Counted from the first letter of the stretch, positions 32,957-43,030 are shown. The stretch: DNA of 64,000 nucleotides from CAYMUL01 sp964393605 (GCA_964393605.1 CAYMUL010000012.1:30322-94321), one strand, 5' to 3'. Notes: generated from the sequence alone by a model not told the origin. Numbers and translations: made by a program.

Positions 32957-34678
32957 ATGATCAAAAAGACAATGTTCTTCCTCTGGTGTGTTGCATTAGT
33001 TGCAAACTTCACCGTGGCTCAAGATGCAGGTAAAACTGTAAATTCTAAACAATCAGTTGTATTTGATAGAGCTGATGATGACAGAGGCGTGCACAATCCG
33101 AATCCATCTCTTAATACGAGAGGTGCTTCGTTGATCACCAAAACGTGGAATGGCTATTCTACCCAAGCCTCTTACACAAACCAAATTTATTTTGAACCCA
33201 ACTCCGGCCTACTCGGTGTTGTTCACAGAACCGACCGTACCGGCGCTGGTAGCGGTAGAGTGATGTACCAAGTATCCGATGACTTCGGCGCTAACTGGTC
33301 AGGTCAAATCGGTCCTGTTAACCAATTCGGTAAAGTTGCAGGTCGTCATCCAAATATTGGAATGTCTAACCCGACAAACTCAACCAATGTAGACGATGTT
33401 GCTATCTCTCTTGGAATTGCAGAATTAGATGCAACATGGAGATGGGCAGTATTATCCACTGCTTCTGCTCCGGGTAGTACAACCTATACCGGAAAATTAG
33501 ATAGCGTATTTTTCCCTGGTGATGAAATGACATCTGATAATGCAGGAAATCTTTACTCAGTTTGGGCTGTTTCAGAACCTTGGTTAGGTGATACACTTGC
33601 TCAAAACGTTTTATATCGTTCTACCGATAAAGGTGCAACTTGGACCGGTAAAGGAATGGATAAAGCTGCCGATTTTGGTTCCGCTACATACAATGGAACT
33701 AAAACTGAATTCGGTAATGCCGCTGTTGGTTTTTATGTGGTTGAAGGTCACAATGCATCAGACGATTATGATTTTGCTTACAAAAAGACAACAGACAATG
33801 GCGCAACCTGGGATGCAAATTTCAGCTGGGTAAATTGGAAAACTGCTACACTCGGTACAGCAACCCTTGGCGATAGTTGCCATGCTCTTAACTATGAAGT
33901 TGATGCAATTGTTCATGGTGCAGATCATCTCTTTGTTGTTGGAACTTTTATCGATACTACAGATGGAACTGCTACTGGCGTTTATGTCGTTAGTAATACC
34001 GGCTCTGGCTGGAAAGCTGCTTTAGTTAAGCTTGTAAATGCTACATCATTCGCTCTACCTGGCGGTTTGACTGCTTTGAACGAAGTTGAATTCGCAAGAG
34101 ATAAAGCAGGAAATAATCTTTTCTTGAAACTTCTTGATTTACCTGCCGCTAGCGATACCGCCGGTGACTTGTTTGGTACATGGTATGTTGGTGGTAGTTG
34201 GACACCACTCACAAACCTAACCAGTTCCGCTACGGTAAAAGAAAAATACTCACAAATGGCTTCAAGATTGAGAACAGACGGAACAAATCTAACTGCATTC
34301 CCGATGTACACAATTTTTGGTCTCAGCGATCAAAGCGATGTAGATGAATCTGAATACTGGTTGGTAACTGGTGTAACCATTAATGATGTTGACGATCCAA
34401 CTTCAGTTACAGTTGATAATTTTGAATTATCACAAAACTATCCTAACCCATTCAACCCTGTTACCAATATTAAATATAGTATTGCTAACAACAGCAATGT
34501 TAAATTGGTTGTTTTCGATATGTTAGGCAGAGAAGTTGCTACATTGGTTAACGGTGCTCAAAATGCAGGTAGTTATGAAGTTGCATTCGATGCTTCTAAC
34601 TTATCTTCAGGTATTTATGTTTATACCTTAACTTCAGGTAATTTCACAAGCTCCAAGAAGCTTACATTATTGAAGTAA
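32957..34678 (+). CDS. T9SS-exported beta-propeller protein, probably abundant
   Basis: A 573-residue secreted protein: signal peptide MIKKTMFFLWCVALVANFTVAQ, a body with Asp-box repeats (RSTDKGATW near residue 218, KTTDNGATWDANF near 277), and the C-terminal T9SS type A domain from SQNYPNPFNPVTNIKYSIAN to SKKLTLLK. AAAGGAG precedes the ATG and a strong terminator follows, so it is monocistronic. Codon choice is even and regular, as in highly expressed genes. It is a full-length paralog of the gene at 59266 (shared WSGQIGPVN, WVNWK, LGDS.HALNYEVD, LPGGL). Sialidase activity is not implied, as catalytic residues are not apparent. Confidence 0.82.
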   Translation: MIKKTMFFLWCVALVANFTVAQDAGKTVNSKQSVVFDRADDDRGVHNPNPSLNTRGASLITKTWNGYSTQASYTNQIYFEPNSGLLGVVHRTDRTGAGSGRVMYQVSDDFGANWSGQIGPVNQFGKVAGRHPNIGMSNPTNSTNVDDVAISLGIAELDATWRWAVLSTASAPGSTTYTGKLDSVFFPGDEMTSDNAGNLYSVWAVSEPWLGDTLAQNVLYRSTDKGATWTGKGMDKAADFGSATYNGTKTEFGNAAVGFYVVEGHNASDDYDFAYKKTTDNGATWDANFSWVNWKTATLGTATLGDSCHALNYEVDAIVHGADHLFVVGTFIDTTDGTATGVYVVSNTGSGWKAALVKLVNATSFALPGGLTALNEVEFARDKAGNNLFLKLLDLPAASDTAGDLFGTWYVGGSWTPLTNLTSSATVKEKYSQMASRLRTDGTNLTAFPMYTIFGLSDQSDVDESEYWLVTGVTINDVDDPTSVTVDNFELSQNYPNPFNPVTNIKYSIANNSNVKLVVFDMLGREVATLVNGAQNAGSYEVAFDASNLSSGIYVYTLTSGNFTSSKKLTLLK

Positions 34679-34707
34679 TTTTCTCCATTTGATAAATAAA
34701 ATGGATG

Positions 34708-34742
34708 GTAGCCGCTTTGAAATATGAGCGGCTACTTTTTTT
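34708..34742 (+). terminator. Strong terminator after the 32957 gene
   Basis: GTAGCCGCT (34708-34716) pairs perfectly with AGCGGCTAC (34727-34735), ten-base loop, followed by seven Ts. It isolates the surface-protein gene from the operon at 34889. Confidence 0.92.
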
Positions 34743-34888
34743 AATTTCAGTTTTCAAAACTGGAATGTTGGTTGTTTGATAGATTAATTAAAAATCTTTA
34801 CAAACACTTTACTATTTAACTAACAATTCGCAGGTGCAAGTTTCCTGCAAAATTTTTTTAATGCACTAACAAATAAACGAGGTTAAAG

Positions 34889-35659
34889 ATGCGGTTAAAA
34901 CTTAAGTTTTTTATTTTGAGTATTGCCCTCTTCAGTTCTATTGCTATTTTCAACGGATGCCTTGAGGAACCGACACAAGTTCCGATAACAAGACCATACT
35001 CGGTTTTCAGAGTAGGAAATTTTGGCACTAATACGGCAACATTGAACATAGAAATAAAAGCGCAAGACGGCTCAGTTCTTAAAACATATTCCAATTTAGC
35101 TGCCGGTACATTTACTAATTATGAAGATATTGCCGCCGGCAAAAGATCATTTAAAGTTACTGACGGTTCAGGCAATGTCGTTTTTAATTCTAATATTGAT
35201 ATAACATCCTATGGTAGAAGTAGTTTTATTTTCTGCGGTACTTACTCAGCTGTTGATACACTTAACACCTATTCATTTTTCGAAGTGGATGAAGGACTGG
35301 TTTATGTTAAATCTTCCCCTGACTCTGGTTCCCACATTTATTTAGTTCACGCTTCGAATGATCAGGGCACTCAAGCCGCTAGAAAATTGGATATCTCAGT
35401 AAAATATCCTGACGCTGTAGATTCCGCGGTAACCACCGCTACTGCACCATTAAAGTTTGCAGAAGTTAAATCACTCGGGAACAAACAAGCTGGTGCATAC
35501 ATATTTCGATTGGAAGCCCAATCTCCGGCAACGGATAGTATCGCATACGCAACATCATTGGAAGCCGGTTTCAGATATTATATGATTATCAACGGTGCCC
35601 CGAATAATATGGTTGTTACGGAAAATAAAGTTACCCCTCAACCGGTTCGTGAAAGATAA
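34889..35659 (+). CDS. DUF4397-domain lipoprotein
   Basis: A 256-residue lipoprotein. The signal peptide ends in FNGC (cysteine near residue 24), a good lipobox, followed by acidic LEEPTQ. Residues ~35-240 match DUF4397: YSVFRVGNFGTNTATLNIEI, YSNLAAGTFTNYEDIAAGKRSFKV, then a second half (IYLVHASNDQG, then FAEVKSL and YYMIINGAP). The TonB-dependent receptor gene follows after 17 bases. In Bacteroidota the lipoprotein beside such a receptor is usually SusD-like; here a DUF4397 protein occupies that place. Ligand unknown. Confidence 0.82.
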   Translation: MRLKLKFFILSIALFSSIAIFNGCLEEPTQVPITRPYSVFRVGNFGTNTATLNIEIKAQDGSVLKTYSNLAAGTFTNYEDIAAGKRSFKVTDGSGNVVFNSNIDITSYGRSSFIFCGTYSAVDTLNTYSFFEVDEGLVYVKSSPDSGSHIYLVHASNDQGTQAARKLDISVKYPDAVDSAVTTATAPLKFAEVKSLGNKQAGAYIFRLEAQSPATDSIAYATSLEAGFRYYMIINGAPNNMVVTENKVTPQPVRER

Positions 35660-35676
35660 ACAGAAGGAGACGAATT

Positions 35677-38640
35677 ATGAAAACAATCAAAATCTATTTT
35701 AGTTTATTAATAGTTGTGCTATTCTCTTCTTTAAGTTTAGCGCAAACAGGAAAAATTGTCGGTAAAGTTACCGATTTAGAATCCGGTGATCCTTTAATCG
35801 GTGCTAACATAATGATTGAAGGAACAAGTTTTGGCGCGGCTACAAATGCTGACGGTGAATACATTATTCTTAGTGTTCCTGCCGGAAGTTACACGCTTAA
35901 AGCAAGATTCATTGGTTACAAAGAGATTACACAATCTGAAATTAAGGTGAACAGTGCTTTAACCACACAAGTTGATTTCCAACTTCCTACCGAATCTTAC
36001 CAATTGGAAACGGTTGTTATTAAAGCGGACAAACCTCTAATCAATAAGAACATTACAAACTCTACAAATATTGTTCGATCCGAAGATATAGAAAACCTAC
36101 CGATACGAGGTGTGAATAATATTGTTGCTACTCAAGCTGGAGTTGTTACTCAAGGCGGTAATGTACACGTTCGCGGTTCTCGTTCGGATGGAGTAGCTTT
36201 CTACGTTGACGGAGTTTTGGTCAACAATCCTGTCTTCGGTGGATCACAAACATCCTCTATCACAAATGCAGTAGAAGAAATTCAGTTTCAAGCCGGTGGA
36301 TACTCTGCTGAATTCGGCGGTGCCAACGGTGGTATTATTTCTACTCAAACCAAATCAGGTACCGAACAATATAAAATCGGCGTTGAAGCAATCAGCGATC
36401 AGTTTGCTGGTCCTAGCGAAAAATTCCTTGGCACTTATTCTTACGGATATTCTGAATTAGTATTAACTGCAAGCGGACCGATATTGCCGGATTATAAAAA
36501 ATTAAAATTCTTTATCGCCGCCAATAATGTATTTAACAGATCAGGCGCGGCATTTTTTCAAGGATTAGATTACAAAGGCTTATTTGATCCGGGTTTGGCT
36601 GCATCCGCAAAAGCAATTGCCGATGCCGGTGGATTTAAATGGGTTGATACTTTCGACGTTTTCTATCCTGCAGGTTATAGCCCACAAGCATGGCAAAAGA
36701 CGTATAATTTTCAGGGTAATTTAAGTTGGGATTTAAACCCACTTACTGTGCGTTTAAATTCAAGCTATAAAAATACAAATGGTAGAAACGGTGCTGGATA
36801 TACAGGTCTACGAACTGAAGCCCGAGCTGGTGTGAATGAAGGTGAAACTTTTACTTCGAATCTTAAATTCACGCATATACTCGGAAGTAGTGCATTTTAT
36901 GATGTAACTGTTAATTACTTCTTCGATTACTATGTCGATTATGACCCAATATTTAAGCATGATCAAACGAAGTATGGCGATTCAGTTTATAATTTACAGA
37001 ATGGCACTTATATGCGCGGCGATGGCATTACTAGCGGTGAAACTTTTGTTAACCCTGTTACAGGTAGGGTTGAATTGAAACCTTCTTCGCTTGAAGTTTT
37101 AGGATTCACTTTTACAAGAACTAGAGTCCCATATAATCTTTACCGCAAACAAAAAAGCCAAACATTCGGCGGAAAGTTTAACTTTCTCTATCAGGTTTCT
37201 AAACACGAAATCAAAACCGGCGGTGAATTCACAACTTACACTATTCGTAGATATTCAAACGGAAATCCGGTGGGTTTAGCGAGCCTTCGCAGATCAGTGC
37301 CTGATGGAAATTACAACCAAATTTACAGAAGAATTGATAACTATGGCTACGATGCAATTGGAAATCAAAGTGATGACGGTCTGACGGCACCAAAACAACC
37401 CGTCTTCGCCGCTTATTATATTCAAGATAAAATGGAATTCGAAGACCTTGTTGTTAATGCCGGTCTTCGTTTAGATTACATAGATATTGATGGAGAAGTT
37501 TTTGCAGATCCATCAAGCATTAAATTTACTTCTGATAATTTAATTGATCCTGCTCAGTTGGTTGAAGTAGACCCCTTATTGCAAGTCAGCCCAAGACTTG
37601 GATTTTCTTTTCCGGTTACAGATAGAACTGTCTTCCATGCACAATATGGAAAATTTGTTCAACAGTCCAGACTTCGTGACGTTTATCAAGGCTACAACTT
37701 AATTGCCGATAACATCAAAGGTGGATTTGCAATATCTCAACCGGTTGGCTTCGGTCTTAGACCCGAAAGAACAACTCAATATGAAATCGGATTCAAACAA
37801 CAGCTCGGTGAAGTATTTGCATTTGATATAACCGGTTTTTATAAAGATATTAAAGATCAGGTCCAAATTCGTTCAATCAGTGCAACCTCGGGTGCTGCAC
37901 ACACCGGCTATTATGCTTGGGTTAATGGTGACTTTGCCACTACAAAAGGTGTCGAGTTCAAATTTGATCTTAGAAGAATTGAAAGAATTTCCGCCACATT
38001 AGATTATACTTATTCTAATGCAGAAGGTACCGGTTCTAATCCTTCATCAGGATTTAGACAAATTTGGCAATCACCAACGACCACGCCATTCTTTCCTCAA
38101 CAAATAGCACCTCTGGATTTCAATCAATCTCATAGAGGATATCTTAATGTTGATTACAGATTCGGGAACGATGATGGGCCAGATATCTTTGGTTCAAAAG
38201 CTCTTTCAAATCTTGGTTTGAATATGTTGTTCTCATTCAATAGCGGATTTAACTATACAAAATTTGATGAGAACAGTTATGGTAATGCCCAAACCCCAAC
38301 TGAAGCTCTAAATGCTTCAACTACTCCTTGGAATTTCCAATTAGATACAAAATTGGACAAATCCTTTTCAGTTGGACCATTGAACGCAAACGTCTATCTA
38401 TGGGTAATTAACATTCTGAATATAAAAAATGTTGTTGGAGTTTTCAATCAATCCGGCGATCCAAATGATGATGGTTATCTAACAAGCCCGCAAGGTCTTA
38501 GTACAGTAGAAGGTATTCGTAATCAATACGGAAATAGCACTGCTGATTTGTATAAAGAACTTTACAAGGCTTTAAACTACAGTACCGGTAATTTCGGAAC
38601 TCCAAGACAGATTAGATTAGGTATTCGATTAAACTACTAA
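35677..38640 (+). CDS. TonB-dependent outer-membrane receptor with N-terminal carboxypeptidase-regulatory-like domain
   Basis: A 987-residue receptor for TonB-energised uptake across the outer membrane. In order: signal peptide to SLSLAQ (about 22), a CarboxypepD_reg-like domain (GKIVGKVTDLESGDPLIGAN to about 105), plug (ITNSTNIVRSEDIENLPIRG and VRGSRSDGVAFYVDGVLVNN, about 125-235) and a beta-barrel of about 22 strands ending RQIRLGIRLNY. It resembles SusC in domain order, but no SusD gene is near. AAGGAG precedes the ATG. The partners are a DUF4397 lipoprotein before and a very large exported protein after. No substrate motif. Confidence 0.93.
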   Translation: MKTIKIYFSLLIVVLFSSLSLAQTGKIVGKVTDLESGDPLIGANIMIEGTSFGAATNADGEYIILSVPAGSYTLKARFIGYKEITQSEIKVNSALTTQVDFQLPTESYQLETVVIKADKPLINKNITNSTNIVRSEDIENLPIRGVNNIVATQAGVVTQGGNVHVRGSRSDGVAFYVDGVLVNNPVFGGSQTSSITNAVEEIQFQAGGYSAEFGGANGGIISTQTKSGTEQYKIGVEAISDQFAGPSEKFLGTYSYGYSELVLTASGPILPDYKKLKFFIAANNVFNRSGAAFFQGLDYKGLFDPGLAASAKAIADAGGFKWVDTFDVFYPAGYSPQAWQKTYNFQGNLSWDLNPLTVRLNSSYKNTNGRNGAGYTGLRTEARAGVNEGETFTSNLKFTHILGSSAFYDVTVNYFFDYYVDYDPIFKHDQTKYGDSVYNLQNGTYMRGDGITSGETFVNPVTGRVELKPSSLEVLGFTFTRTRVPYNLYRKQKSQTFGGKFNFLYQVSKHEIKTGGEFTTYTIRRYSNGNPVGLASLRRSVPDGNYNQIYRRIDNYGYDAIGNQSDDGLTAPKQPVFAAYYIQDKMEFEDLVVNAGLRLDYIDIDGEVFADPSSIKFTSDNLIDPAQLVEVDPLLQVSPRLGFSFPVTDRTVFHAQYGKFVQQSRLRDVYQGYNLIADNIKGGFAISQPVGFGLRPERTTQYEIGFKQQLGEVFAFDITGFYKDIKDQVQIRSISATSGAAHTGYYAWVNGDFATTKGVEFKFDLRRIERISATLDYTYSNAEGTGSNPSSGFRQIWQSPTTTPFFPQQIAPLDFNQSHRGYLNVDYRFGNDDGPDIFGSKALSNLGLNMLFSFNSGFNYTKFDENSYGNAQTPTEALNASTTPWNFQLDTKLDKSFSVGPLNANVYLWVINILNIKNVVGVFNQSGDPNDDGYLTSPQGLSTVEGIRNQYGNSTADLYKELYKALNYSTGNFGTPRQIRLGIRLNY

Positions 38641-38690
38641 TCAAATCAATTATGCTTAATTTAAATCGTAAAAACAAAATGGAGATTAAA

Positions 38691-41600
38691 ATGAATAAAA
38701 AATTATTAAGTGGTGCAATACTATTAGTTATTGCATTAATCTCTTTCACTCTCGGTTTTAGGATTGAAGGTGAGAAGGAAAAGAATGTAAGAAAAGTTAC
38801 AGGCAACGATGATTTTACATTTATAGTTGCTAACCAGGTATTAATGTGGTGTTCTAACAATGGAGATGGCTCGCACGACCCTCGTGCCGGCGGAAATGGT
38901 TTCTACTGGCCCGGTGGCAGGAATGCCACGCGCGGTGCAATCTTCGAAGATGGACTTCTTTTTGGCGCAAAAATCGGTAGAGATATTCGCGTCAATGGAA
39001 ACACTCACAGACAGGGTTTGCAAGCCGGTAAAATTTTAGCCGGTGGCGTTGCTGATGACCCTGGCAAAGACAAATACCGTGTGTATCGCATTCGCAAAGA
39101 TTGGCAATCTTTTTCAGGTACAGAAAGAACCGAACTTGAAAAAGATTATAACGAATGGCCTGTAGAAGACGGTGCACCGTGGGAAGATATTAACGGTGAT
39201 GGTTCTTATACAGTTGGAGTTGATGCGCCAAAATTTATTGGAGATGAAGTATTGTGGTATGTTGCTAATGACATGGACGCATCTCGTTCCACTTTCACTT
39301 ATGGAACTCTTCCTATGGGTCTCGAATTCCAAACAACAATCTTTGCCTTCAATCGAACCGGTCCACTGGGCGATATGGTTTTCAAAAAATATACTATCAT
39401 TAATAAAGGTAGCAATGTTTTGAGAGAAATGTATTTATCCTATTGGTCAGATACCGACATGGGAGATGCCGGAGATGATGGTACCGGATGCGATACTGTG
39501 CTTAGTTTAGGTTATACTTGGAACGGAGATAATGCAGACGGGATTTATAATGATGGCGCTCCTCCTGCAGTTGGATATGATTTTTTCCAAGGACCTGTAG
39601 TCGATGGTGCGGCAACTGATAGTGCTAAATTTCTTGGCAAATGGATCAAAGGCAAGAAAAACTTACCAATGACTGCTTTTGCCTTCTATATTAATGGAAC
39701 TGATCCTCGATATCGCGATCCTCGACAAGGTGATGCACAAGGGGCTATCGAATTTTATAACTATATGCAAGGTTTTATTTGGAATGGTGATCAATACATC
39801 GATCCGTCCACAAATCAACCTACTAAATTCGTATTGCCTGGTGATCCTGTTTCTGGAACAGGCTGGTATGCAGGTCCTATCGGTTGGCCGGGTGGAGCTG
39901 GTTTTGGTGATGTTAGACATGTAATGTCTTCAGGTCCTTTCACTATGGCTCCCGGCGATACACAAGAAGTTGTGGTTGGTATTGTTATCGCAAGAGGCAC
40001 TGATAACCTTAAAAGTGTAACCGAATTAAAAATTAAAGATAAACTTGCCCAAATAGCGTATGATCTCGATTTTAATTTAACACCTGCACCGGCAACGCCA
40101 CTCACGCATTCCTACAATGGTGATCAGAATATTGTTCTCTGGTGGGAAGATAATGCTGAAGATTACGATGCTAATGATCCTTTGGTTACAGATGTAATTA
40201 ACGTGAATGTTAATGGAACTAATGTTGTCATTAATGTAACCGATAAAACTTTTACCTTTGAAGGTTATCGGATTTGGCAGTTCCGTGATTTAGCCGGAAC
40301 AGATCCTAAACTTCTTGGCACGTACGACATTGTTAATGGTGTGAAAGATGTTTATAGTTACATCTATGATTATACTTCTGTGAATGGACAAAATAATCCG
40401 GTTGTGTTAATTCAAGGACAGAATACCGGTGTCGTTAGATCATTTGCAATCCAATCAGATGCTTACACTAATGGACCACTCTACAATGGCAATCCATACT
40501 ATTTTGCAGTTACTGCTTACGGTTATTCGAAATACAGTGATCCTCCATTTCTTGAAAGCCCACCGGCTATTATGGAAATAAGACCAGGGACTACTGCCAT
40601 AGATTTTCAATATGGAGTAGCGCAAGGTGATTCCCTTTTTGCGACAAAAGTTGCTGGTGTTGGCGCAGGTAAAATGAAAATTCATGCCGTTGACCCCGGA
40701 TTCTTTACAGGTAATACCTATGAAGTCTCTATGCAAGGTTGGGCTACCAACAATGATTTAAAATATTCAATCGTTGACAAAACAAAAAATGATACACTCG
40801 CGACCGGATTAACAAATTTCTCACGCGATTCACGTCAGCATATCATTTATGACGGTTTCACTGTTGAAATCCAAAATATTGGTAATGATTCTTTGAAAGC
40901 GGCGAACAAGAAAAGTCTTATTCGCTCCGTTAAAGAAGTCAAAGGTCCCGGAGGAACAGCAATTGCTACTCCTGTAAATGTACTTAACGCACAAAATTCT
41001 ACCAACGAATGGAAAATGGTAACAGATACCGGTTCTACCAATCCTTACATTACATTGAATTGGAAAGAATCTATGGGTGAGTACGATTACGAGATTAGAT
41101 TTACTGCTGCCGGAAGTGCTTATTATTATACAAAAACAACCGGTATCAATCCCCACATTAAAAATGACAGTATAGCTAGTGATAGATTGCCTTTTGAAGT
41201 CTATCGAATCGGACGGTCTTATATTGCAGGCATTCCTGTTATTGATACTGTGCGTATGTTCATGAAGGCGAATGATCCAAACTTAAATAAAAATTGGGAT
41301 CAGAATACGACAACCGGAAGATGGGATGACATCTATGTTTATCTTAAAGCAGGAAACGTTTATAACGAACCATTGCCTGCCACTTCAGGTTCGATTTCGA
41401 ATACAGACATTGCTCTTAAATTTTCTTTTGTCGGATCTAAACCTGCAACCGGAACTGTAATCAAAATTGAAGGATGGAAAGGACTTGGCGATTTTGATAA
41501 ATTTACGATCGTTCCCACTGCTCCAACTAAGAATGATGCAACTCTTGCTTCTTCAAACATGGACAAGATTTCCGTTTTCCCGAATCCTTATTTCGGTGCG

Positions 41601-41873
41601 AACTCTCTTGAAAGAGATAAATATCAGCGGTTTGTTACATTCACAAATCTGCCTCAGAAAGCTACGATCAGAATCTTTTCGCTCTCGGGAGTATTCATTC
41701 AGAGAATTGAAAAAGATAACAGCGATCAGTATGTTCGCTGGGATCTTAGAAATGGTGACGGGCTTCCAATTGCGAGCGGTGTCTATATCGCTTACCTTGA
41801 CATCCCCGGCATCGGAACTAAGATTATGAAAATTGCTGTAATCATGGAAACACAATTCATTGATAGGTTATAA
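38691..41873 (+). CDS. Very large exported protein with atypical T9SS-like tail, receptor operon
   Basis: About 1060 residues. I chose ATG at 38691, which has GGAG nine bases before it and opens directly onto the hydrophobic export signal (LLSGAILLVIALISFTLGF); a longer start at 38652 would add 13 residues. The N-terminal half is rich in Gly, Asp, Asn and Trp (NGDGSHDPRAGGNGFYWPGG, DINGDGSY, CDTVLSLGYTWNGDNADG), as in calcium-binding or carbohydrate-binding surface proteins. The C-terminus, from ISVFPNPYFGAN through RIFSLSGVFIQRI and GLPIASGVYIAYL to the end, is a T9SS-tail variant lacking QNYPNPFNP. Function unknown. Confidence 0.78.
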   Translation: MNKKLLSGAILLVIALISFTLGFRIEGEKEKNVRKVTGNDDFTFIVANQVLMWCSNNGDGSHDPRAGGNGFYWPGGRNATRGAIFEDGLLFGAKIGRDIRVNGNTHRQGLQAGKILAGGVADDPGKDKYRVYRIRKDWQSFSGTERTELEKDYNEWPVEDGAPWEDINGDGSYTVGVDAPKFIGDEVLWYVANDMDASRSTFTYGTLPMGLEFQTTIFAFNRTGPLGDMVFKKYTIINKGSNVLREMYLSYWSDTDMGDAGDDGTGCDTVLSLGYTWNGDNADGIYNDGAPPAVGYDFFQGPVVDGAATDSAKFLGKWIKGKKNLPMTAFAFYINGTDPRYRDPRQGDAQGAIEFYNYMQGFIWNGDQYIDPSTNQPTKFVLPGDPVSGTGWYAGPIGWPGGAGFGDVRHVMSSGPFTMAPGDTQEVVVGIVIARGTDNLKSVTELKIKDKLAQIAYDLDFNLTPAPATPLTHSYNGDQNIVLWWEDNAEDYDANDPLVTDVINVNVNGTNVVINVTDKTFTFEGYRIWQFRDLAGTDPKLLGTYDIVNGVKDVYSYIYDYTSVNGQNNPVVLIQGQNTGVVRSFAIQSDAYTNGPLYNGNPYYFAVTAYGYSKYSDPPFLESPPAIMEIRPGTTAIDFQYGVAQGDSLFATKVAGVGAGKMKIHAVDPGFFTGNTYEVSMQGWATNNDLKYSIVDKTKNDTLATGLTNFSRDSRQHIIYDGFTVEIQNIGNDSLKAANKKSLIRSVKEVKGPGGTAIATPVNVLNAQNSTNEWKMVTDTGSTNPYITLNWKESMGEYDYEIRFTAAGSAYYYTKTTGINPHIKNDSIASDRLPFEVYRIGRSYIAGIPVIDTVRMFMKANDPNLNKNWDQNTTTGRWDDIYVYLKAGNVYNEPLPATSGSISNTDIALKFSFVGSKPATGTVIKIEGWKGLGDFDKFTIVPTAPTKNDATLASSNMDKISVFPNPYFGANSLERDKYQRFVTFTNLPQKATIRIFSLSGVFIQRIEKDNSDQYVRWDLRNGDGLPIASGVYIAYLDIPGIGTKIMKIAVIMETQFIDRL

Positions 41874-41878
41874 TTTTC

Positions 41879-41898
41879 GGGGAAGAGAAATCTTCCCC
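41879..41898 (+). other. Intra-operon GAAA-capped stem-loop
   Basis: GGGGAAGA (41879-41886) pairs perfectly with TCTTCCCC (41891-41898), with a GAAA tetraloop. No T-run follows, so it is not a terminator; it probably stabilises or processes the mRNA between the cargo gene and the porV-type gene. Confidence 0.55.
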
Positions 41899-41943
41899 AC
41901 ATTTAATCACATTAATATGAATTTATTAAAAAGGAGATAAAAC

Positions 41944-42978
41944 ATGTATAAAAAGTTTTCATTTATTGTCGGTCTAATTTTAATTACTTCGTTTGCACTA
42001 ACAGACGCATTTGCAAGCGGTGGAAAAAGAAATGGTACCGCCGGAGCGCAAGAATTATTGATCCCTGTCGGTGCAAGAGGAATGGCTTTACAAAGTTCAT
42101 TCGTCTCTGGCATTCAGGGAATTGAAGCTATCTATTATAACCCTGCCGGTCTTGGCTCGGGAAGCGCAAGCGCAGAAGCAATGTTTTCACAAATGAATTA
42201 CATCGCTGATATTGGCGTTTCTTACGCGGCAATTGCAACTCGTTTCGAAGGATTCGGCGCATTAGCGTTCAGTGTAAAGTCATTTGATTTTGGCGATATA
42301 CCGGTAACTACAACGCAAAATCCTTATGGAACAGGTGCAACATTTTCACCAACATTTGTTACCGTCGGTATTACATACGCCAATGCTCTTACAGATAGAA
42401 TCAATGTTGGCGTAAATTTTAACATCATCACCGAAAAAATTGTTAGAACAAGTGCAACCGGCTTAGCTGTTGATGCAGGTGTTCAATATAACGGTCTCGC
42501 CGGTGTTAACGGTTTGAAGTTTGGTGTTGTGTTAAAGAACTTCGGTCCACAAATGAGATTTGAAGGGTCGGATTTGATTCGTCAAGCTATCGAAAATAAT
42601 TCTTTAAGAGGAACGCAATTCTTTAACATCGAAGCTGCAACATTTGAATTGCCCTCGCAACTTGAGCTTGGTCTCGCTTACGAGAACAGATTCACAAACG
42701 ATTACAAAGCTACAATTATGTCATCATTCCAAAACAATAACTTTTCGAATGATGAATACAGATTTGCTGGTGAGTTTTCGTTTCAGGATATGTTATTCTT
42801 ACGCGGTGGCTATGCTGTGATTCCCGACGCTAGTGATAATGAAGAACGTATTTTCGGAGCTACATTCGGAGGCGGCGTACACTTGAATGCAGGTGTTGCA
42901 ATCACCGTTGATTACGCTTACAGAACTGCAGAGTTCTTTGATGCGAATCATATGTTCTCTGTTAAACTCGGCTTCTAA
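41944..42978 (+). CDS. PorV/PorQ-family outer-membrane protein
   Basis: A 344-residue FadL-like barrel of the PorV/PorQ family. The signal peptide ends near DAFASG (about residue 23). Then comes GTAGAQELLIPVGARGMALQ and IYYNPAGLG, the family's N-terminal signature, and beta strands to a terminal LGF. PorV is the T9SS outer-membrane shuttle that brings cargo from the translocon to the attachment complex; PorV-family barrels next to T9SS cargo are common in this group. Gene order after a T9SS-tailed protein fits a dedicated partner. AAGGAG precedes the ATG. Whether it is the housekeeping PorV is not known. Confidence 0.85.
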   Translation: MYKKFSFIVGLILITSFALTDAFASGGKRNGTAGAQELLIPVGARGMALQSSFVSGIQGIEAIYYNPAGLGSGSASAEAMFSQMNYIADIGVSYAAIATRFEGFGALAFSVKSFDFGDIPVTTTQNPYGTGATFSPTFVTVGITYANALTDRINVGVNFNIITEKIVRTSATGLAVDAGVQYNGLAGVNGLKFGVVLKNFGPQMRFEGSDLIRQAIENNSLRGTQFFNIEAATFELPSQLELGLAYENRFTNDYKATIMSSFQNNNFSNDEYRFAGEFSFQDMLFLRGGYAVIPDASDNEERIFGATFGGGVHLNAGVAITVDYAYRTAEFFDANHMFSVKLGF

Positions 42979-42997
42979 AACTTAAATAAACATTGTG

Positions 42998-43030
42998 AAG
43001 AGAGGCTGGTTTTCCAGCCTTTCTTATTTT
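42998..43030 (+). terminator. Terminator after the porV-type gene
   Basis: AGGCTGG (43003-43009) pairs with CCAGCCT (43014-43020), loop TTTT; the stem can be lengthened to about 13 bp outward with one G/U pair. It is followed by TTCTTATTTTT. It ends the receptor operon. Confidence 0.8.
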
